In this document: piece after piece, positions 52,398 to 52,428 of the stretch
How positions within the stretch are numbered: position 1 is the first letter of the stretch
Layout: the number at the start of each line of letters is the position of its first letter
DNA from: Aquincolibacterium sp964606385
GTDB taxonomy: Bacteria > Omnitrophota > Omnitrophia > Omnitrophales > Aquincolibacteriaceae
Assembly (NCBI GenBank): GCA_964606385.1
Contig: CAZSFZ010000015.1
Span: 1-52,428 of the forward strand
DNA length: 52,428 bases
Direction: 5' to 3'
The notes under the pieces: generated by a model
What the model was told of the DNA's origin: nothing
Databases searched by the model: none
Seen by the model: only the letters and a program-made list of their open reading frames with translations
Position numbers and translations under genes: made by a program

Positions 52398-52428
52398 AAT
52401 CAACTATCCGCTCTCCCATTGATTTTTT
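52394..52428 (+). CDS. Possible start of a further gene (partial)
   Basis: A TTG overlaps the lhgO stop (TTGA) and opens a frame MKSTIRSPIDF that runs off the right edge. An AAAGGA lies about 10 bases upstream. Only 11 codons are visible, so this is a weak call. Confidence 0.3.
   Translation, partial: MKSTIRSPIDF

Noticed and set aside
1..52428. tRNA, rRNA, CRISPR arrays, integrases or IS transposases
   Set aside because: None was seen on either strand by eye; short repeats found are palindromes, not spaced direct repeats.

Overview
This window is one continuous surface-glycan locus of about 52 kb with almost no intergenic space. Most genes abut or overlap by 1-16 bases, often as ATGA or TAATG junctions. 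The gene content points to a Gram-negative-type envelope: an O-antigen-ligase-like protein, a Wzx-type flippase, polyprenyl-phosphate glycosyltransferases, many GT-C membrane proteins and nonulosonic acid synthesis. Composition is close to balanced GC, starts are ATG with some GTG/TTG, and Shine-Dalgarno sites are often GGAGG-like. The number of YfhO, DUF2079 and GT-C proteins fits an uncultured lineage such as Omnitrophota or a relative. That placement is an inference; there is no rRNA or marker gene here.

Layout. (1) 1-16.3 kb, mostly + strand: zinc-ribbon methyltransferases, GT2 enzymes, large GT-C/YfhO membrane proteins, a sulfotransferase followed by an SGNH-like protein and an APS-kinase-like protein, and a B12-type radical SAM enzyme. 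(2) 16.2-21.6 kb, - strand: an acyl-transfer cassette (two SGNH proteins, an MBOAT/AlgI protein, a GT-C protein). (3) 21.6-21.9 kb: a divergent control region with a good sigma70-type promoter facing each way. (4) 21.9-33.7 kb, + strand: a small helix-turn-helix protein, then a CMP-legionaminic-acid pathway resembling the Campylobacter leg/ptm set (legB, legC, legG, legI, legH-like, ptmE, ptmF, legF, ptmA), then an amidotransferase with HisF- and HisH-like partners that should make an acetamidino derivative. A GIY-YIG gene flanked by a perfect 14-bp inverted repeat sits between ptmE and ptmF. (5) 33.7-37.5 kb: three genes in the order and domain types of Campylobacter jejuni Cj1418-Cj1417-Cj1416 (L-glutamine kinase, gamma-glutamyl-CDP-amidate hydrolase, phosphoglutamine cytidylyltransferase), the route to capsular phosphoramidate. 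(6) 37.5-52.4 kb: a large GT-B-like transferase, flippase, Gmd, glycosyltransferases, a CDP-alcohol phosphatidyltransferase, two DUF2079 proteins, an O-antigen-ligase-like protein and an LhgO-like oxidase.

Together the genes describe a heavily decorated glycan. A legionaminic-type sugar, probably amidinated, would be activated as its CMP form. Additional groups (phosphoramidate, sulfate, acyl) would be added, and the chain would be flipped and ligated.

The least expected signals are: the predicted phosphoramidate pathway next to amidinated legionaminic acid genes; a family of 48-bp palindromic elements (13-bp arm, 22-bp spacer, 13-bp arm) lying in frame inside two membrane-protein genes 47 kb apart; and the inverted-repeat-flanked GIY-YIG gene placed exactly between a stop and a start codon of the legionaminic acid operon.
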